DNA from: JALHTV01 sp049510055
GTDB taxonomy: Bacteria; Planctomycetota; Phycisphaerae; SM23-33
Direction of reading: 5' to 3'
Length of the DNA: 17,404 bases
NCBI GenBank assembly: GCA_049510055.1
Contig: JBEKZI010000039.1
Location: forward strand, 1-17,404
The position numbers and the translations under genes are program-made. The notes beneath the pieces were generated by a model. That model searched no databases. It saw nothing but the letters and a program-made list of their open reading frames with translations, and had not been told where the DNA came from. The first letter of the stretch is position 1. Each line of letters begins with the position of its first letter. This document shows, one piece after another, positions 14,287-17,404 of the stretch.

Positions 14287-15635
14287 TCGGACGTCTCCTT
14301 TCTGCCCGCATCACGCGCGTTTCCCGCGACGATCCTGGGCCGCCGAATGACCAGGAACACCGCCACCAGGCAGAGGAGGATGAGCATCGCGAACAGCACG
14401 CCCAGCGCCACGTAGACCCGCCAGAAGAGGTCGTTCACCACCCGTTGGCTCTGCTCGGCCGCTATCTTTATCCGCTCGTCGGCCGACTGGTTCACCTGCT
14501 GAATCCGACGGTCCCATTCCGATGATCCGAGCAATTGGTTGGACGACTGGAGCAGATCGTTCATCTTCTCCGCGGCCACCGCCACTTCCTTCACCGTCTC
14601 CATGTACTCGCGGATATCGAACGGGCGAGACGAATGGATGGCGTCATACCGGACAAGCAGGGCGTCGGTCGTCTTGAACATCTCGTTGAGCGAGTGGCTC
14701 GTCTGGTCCAGGGAGGTCACGAGGGCGTTCGCATCGGTTAAGACGCCCCTCACATTGGTGAGGGTCCCGTCCAACCCCAGCTTGCGGTCGTTGAGGGTGG
14801 CGAGCATCTCATCTTGCAGCGCCACCACCTGCCAGCGCAGCAGCGTGGGCTCCCGTTTGAACATGTAGAACACCCGCTCTCCCAGGAGGCGGGCCTCCGC
14901 GACGGCCTGGCCCTGCTGTCCGACGTTGGCGTAGAGCCCGCTGGCCGCGAGCACCTCGGCGTTGGCGGACCTGCCGCGGCCGATGGCAAAGGTGGAGAGG
15001 CGGACAAACGACACGCGCACCATGTCGGGGTTGTGCCGCCGCCAGTCCCACAGCAGGTAGTCCATCAGGTCCAACTGTTCAGGCCGCAGCACCTGGGCAG
15101 CCAGCGCCCACGCCTCCACTCGGCCGTGGTGCAGGGCCCGGACCAGTACCTCTCCGCGATCTCCAAACACCTCCCAGGCCCTGTCGTCGTCGATCCACAC
15201 TTGACTGACGAGCGTGGTGACGACAACCAGGTCGAGCATGCGGGTGAACGCGTCGGGGTTGCTGGCGATGTCATAGACGTTCGTGGCGCAGTCCAGCATC
15301 AGCTCCTGCACTTCGCGGCGCTGCACCAGATCGGGGTTATCCTTCTTGAGGGCATCGCAGGCGGAAGAGAGCAGGCCGACGTAGCGGTCGGCGAAGGCCC
15401 GGGTCAGTTCGTCGAGCTCCGCCGACATGATCGGCATCGGCTTGCCGCCGTCCGTCGTGCCGACCTGGCGCGGTGCTTCCTTGGCTGGGACTGGGGCGAC
15501 CGTCGGCAAGGCGCACCCACCGCAAACGAGCGCAGCACTGCAAACCGCCAGCAGCGCCGGCAGGAACCTGCCCGCGAGGAGCCCGGCCATGCGTACTGCC
15601 CCGGGCCGATTCATGATCTCGGTACCGGTGGTCAT
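14283..15635 (-). CDS. Membrane-anchored helical protein of unknown function, 450 aa
   Basis: The N-terminus is hydrophobic (about 16-40) and may end at a lipobox-like VCGGC (Cys41), although the -3 residue is unusual. The body is mainly helical, with a long stretch (about 265-400) that looks like a coiled coil or four-helix bundle (TLNDRKLGLDGTLTNVRG, DANALVTSLDQTSHSLNEMF). A membrane helix follows at about 406-430, ending in RRPRIVAG and a short cytoplasmic tail. The layout, signal anchor plus periplasmic bundle plus C-terminal helix, recalls sensory or scaffold proteins, but I recognise no family. It is translated with the PstS-like protein (ATGA overlap), which suggests that it passes on ligand binding. 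The start is the complement of 15633-15635; an alternative Met lies seven codons on. Confidence 0.78.
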   Translation of the reverse strand: MTTGTEIMNRPGAVRMAGLLAGRFLPALLAVCSAALVCGGCALPTVAPVPAKEAPRQVGTTDGGKPMPIMSAELDELTRAFADRYVGLLSSACDALKKDNPDLVQRREVQELMLDCATNVYDIASNPDAFTRMLDLVVVTTLVSQVWIDDDRAWEVFGDRGEVLVRALHHGRVEAWALAAQVLRPEQLDLMDYLLWDWRRHNPDMVRVSFVRLSTFAIGRGRSANAEVLAASGLYANVGQQGQAVAEARLLGERVFYMFKREPTLLRWQVVALQDEMLATLNDRKLGLDGTLTNVRGVLTDANALVTSLDQTSHSLNEMFKTTDALLVRYDAIHSSRPFDIREYMETVKEVAVAAEKMNDLLQSSNQLLGSSEWDRRIQQVNQSADERIKIAAEQSQRVVNDLFWRVYVALGVLFAMLILLCLVAVFLVIRRPRIVAGNARDAGRKETSE

Positions 15636-15646
15636 CCCTGCTCTCT

Positions 15647-15675
15647 CTAGTGCCTCCAGTACCTTACAGCACTAG
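15647..15675 (-). promoter_or_regulatory. Inverted repeat upstream of the 450-aa protein gene
   Basis: CTAGTGC (15647-15653) and GCACTAG (15669-15675) are perfect inverted 7-mers with a 15-base gap, 12 bases upstream of the start codon at 15635. It could be an operator or leader hairpin; there is no direct evidence for either. Confidence 0.3.
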
Positions 15676-15838
15676 CCGAGATTTTTCCACTTTTCTCCCT
15701 TCGCCGGAAACATGGGCCATGAAGGCCCCGCGCTCCCAACGCCCCGGCGCCGACTGCCGCGCCAGGACGGACGGCCTCAACCGGAAGCCGATCGAAACCT
15801 GGGCGGGGGCCATGCCCCTGGCGGGCCTTCGCAATCGT

Positions 15839-16993
15839 TCAGGCACTGGCCCGCATGATCGCGGCTGCGGGGACCTCAACCGGCGCCTGCCGAGTGGACA
15901 CTTCCTCCGCCAAGAAGCGTTCCAGCAAGCCGGTTAGAATCGTCTCGTTCATCGGCGTGCGGGCGTGTTGCCAGCCCAGGGCCTTGTCCGTGTTGGTCAG
16001 CAGCCAGACAGGATCAGGATTGACGGTATAGGGCAGGAACGGAGCCGTATAGTTCATGATGTGTTGTTCGAGTGAGGTGGGCTTTTCGATGCTCTCACCC
16101 ACATAGCGGACTCCCTCGATCCTTAGGGCCTTTCCGATGCACCGCCACAGGGTCATCCCGTCCATCGGCCGGGCACTGGTCAAGTGGTACGACTTCGTGA
16201 CGTGCGACGTGTCGAGGATATGCAGCATGCCTGTAATCACATCATCGATGCAGACGAAATTCTTGGTCGCCCTTGGGTTTCCGAGCAGCCGCACATCCAG
16301 TTCGACGTTCTGGCCGCTGCGCCACGTTTGGGCGAAGTCGATCCGCCGCCTTTTGCACTCACGAAGCACGGAGTAATAAATGCCCAGCAGGTATCCATAA
16401 ATCATTCGCCTCTCGCCTTGCGAATCGAAGGTTCGCGAATCTCCCATGATGATGCTCGGCCGAAAAATCGTGAAGGGCAGGGGGGATTCCCGAACGATTC
16501 GCTCCGCTTCCCATTTCGTGGCCTCGTAGGCGTTCCTGAAACCGGCGCGGGCAGGCAGTTCGTCCTCAGCAATGGGGCCCGGGTTGGTTCCAGCGACATA
16601 GGCCGTGCTGACGTACACAAACCGGTCGAGCTTCGCCAGGCCGCAAGCGACCGCCAGCACGTTCTGTGTGCCAACCACATTGGACTGGTAGATGGCCTCT
16701 TGTTCCCGGTCGTCGAAGCTGGTCGACGCCGCCAAGTGCCATACCTCGTTCACAGACGTCAGTATCGAAGCATCGCTGGGGGCCAGGCCAAGGCCCGGTT
16801 GAAGGATATCACCCTGGATGATCTTGAGCCTGTCCGGACCCAGCCAGTTAAACCTGCTGCTGAGATCCTCCCTGGCATGCTCCGATCTGGCCAGAAGGAT
16901 AAAAGCGGCCCGTGGGAAACGCCTCGCCGCTGCCTGCAACAGGTTCCGGCCTAGAAACCCTCGTGCTCCGGTCATAAAAACGCATTGATTCAT
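15839..16993 (-). CDS. NAD-binding_4 SDR: thioester/fatty-acyl reductase-like
   Basis: This 384-residue protein starts at the ATG complementary to 16991-16993, with AGGA about seven bases upstream. It is an extended short-chain dehydrogenase: cofactor motif TGARGFLG (8-15), IQGDI (59-63), VWHLAASTSFDD (84-95), VSTAYVAG (128-135), catalytic YEATK (Tyr156, Lys160), and RPSIIMG (178-184). The combination vWHlAAs-f, SNVVGTQNVL and VSTAYV is typical of the NAD_binding_4 group, which reduces acyl-CoA or carrier-bound thioesters, as in carboxylic acid reductase or HetM/HglB-type reductases. There is no attached carrier domain. A sugar epimerase is the alternative. If the thioester reading is right it could release the product of the PKS-like locus on the other side of the window. 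Confidence 0.8.
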   Translation of the reverse strand: MNQCVFMTGARGFLGRNLLQAAARRFPRAAFILLARSEHAREDLSSRFNWLGPDRLKIIQGDILQPGLGLAPSDASILTSVNEVWHLAASTSFDDREQEAIYQSNVVGTQNVLAVACGLAKLDRFVYVSTAYVAGTNPGPIAEDELPARAGFRNAYEATKWEAERIVRESPLPFTIFRPSIIMGDSRTFDSQGERRMIYGYLLGIYYSVLRECKRRRIDFAQTWRSGQNVELDVRLLGNPRATKNFVCIDDVITGMLHILDTSHVTKSYHLTSARPMDGMTLWRCIGKALRIEGVRYVGESIEKPTSLEQHIMNYTAPFLPYTVNPDPVWLLTNTDKALGWQHARTPMNETILTGLLERFLAEEVSTRQAPVEVPAAAIMRASA

Positions 16994-17010
16994 TATCCGT
17001 CCTGCCTTCG

Positions 17011-17043
17011 TTGCTGTCAGAACTAGGCAACAGCGGACAGCAA
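17011..17043 (-). promoter_or_regulatory. Inverted repeat upstream of the NAD-binding_4 gene
   Basis: TTGCTGTC (17011-17018) and GACAGCAA (17036-17043) are a perfect 8-bp inverted pair with a 17-base spacer, about 18 bases before the start codon at 16993. It may be an operator or leader stem. Confidence 0.35.
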
Positions 17044-17149
17044 CCTCCGTCGTCACTCCATCGGAAGTGCCATCCGTGGCAGGGGTAGTTGGAAGCGGCT
17101 TCCCGGCCACCTCAACGCACTGCACTTGTCGCGAATAAGAGAACTCGTA

Positions 17150-17404
17150 CTATTTTCTCGTCGAGTCTGGTTTGTCTTTATCCGAGCTATCGTTATCCTT
17201 GGAACGATCGGGTGCATCCTTCGTCTGCTTGGGTCGGGCGTTCAGATCGGGCTCCGGTTGCTTTGGTCTGGGCGGCGGTGTCAGTTCCTTATCGCTCACC
17301 GGTTCGCGGACCGCGATGGGCGGCTTGGGAATCTTCACTTTCTGGGCCTGAACATCTGGTCCGACAGGCGGCTCTGGGACCACCGTGCCATGGCCGGGCG
17401 TCTG
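17150..17404 (-). CDS. C-terminal tail of a protein continuing past the right edge
   Basis: On the minus strand the frame is open from the window edge (17404) to a TAG at 17150-17152, giving 84 residues that must be the end of a longer protein. The tail is low-complexity, rich in Pro, Lys, Asp and Ser (for example PKPPIAVREPVSDKELTPPP, then KDNDSSDKDKPDSTRK), with no fold. A GTG at 17383 is in frame but unlikely to be the true start. Such tails are common in secreted, wall-spanning or TonB-like proteins, but the family cannot be told from this piece. Confidence 0.6.
   Translation of the reverse strand, partial: QTPGHGTVVPEPPVGPDVQAQKVKIPKPPIAVREPVSDKELTPPPRPKQPEPDLNARPKQTKDAPDRSKDNDSSDKDKPDSTRK

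Noticed and set aside
13621..14415. Plus-strand open frame of about 264 codons
   Set aside because: Antisense to the PstS-like gene and the end of its partner; Arg/His/Gly-rich without motifs.
15800..15821. Short GGGGC/GCCCC hairpin downstream of the NAD-binding_4 gene
   Set aside because: A five-base stem with a three-base loop and no T-run in GC-rich DNA is too weak to call a terminator.
1..17404. CRISPR arrays, tRNA or rRNA genes
   Set aside because: I found no regularly spaced repeats and no cloverleaf or rRNA-like stretches anywhere in the window.

Overview
The window is GC-rich DNA from a Gram-negative-type bacterium. Many predicted lipoproteins with lipobox cysteines, a DUF3309 mini-protein, a B12-type radical SAM enzyme and a transposase relic of a type common in Planctomycetota suggest a planctomycete or a relative. 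This is an impression from gene content only; no rRNA or universal marker gene is present.

Left part (1-6340, mostly + strand). A biosynthetic locus begins outside the window. It has the C-terminal end of a polyketide-synthase-type dehydratase protein, a stand-alone Sfp-type phosphopantetheinyl transferase, an ABC-2 exporter (ATPase plus permease) and a radical SAM/SPASM enzyme. The last three are joined by 4-bp ATGA overlaps. A GT-B-like transferase lies downstream at 5381. Together they look like a system that makes, modifies and exports a polyketide or unusual lipid. Between them is a minus-strand pair of tiny membrane proteins (DUF3309, and an 88-aa protein with a DKDK heptad repeat). Upstream of that pair is a probable small RNA or attenuator with two candidate promoters and a strong Rho-independent terminator (about 5017-5194).

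Middle part (6489-12013). Two overlapping minus-strand genes encode lipoproteins: a HAD/LNS2-like phosphatase fused to an N-terminal beta domain, and a 472-aa lipoprotein of unknown function. A divergent + strand gene encodes a TPR lipoprotein and is followed by a terminator. Next comes a long minus-strand B12-binding-type radical SAM protein. Just upstream of it is a decayed N-terminal piece of an integrase-type transposase.

Right part (12455-17404). Two tandem + strand genes encode small coiled-coil lipoproteins that look like paralogues. They converge on a minus-strand pair: a membrane-anchored helical protein, and a PstS-like binding protein that lacks the usual phosphate-binding Ser-Gly-Thr and has no PstCAB beside it. 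A NAD-binding_4 (thioester or fatty-acyl reductase-like) SDR follows; it could serve the lipid/polyketide locus. The window closes with the Pro/Lys/Asp-rich tail of a protein that continues past the right edge.
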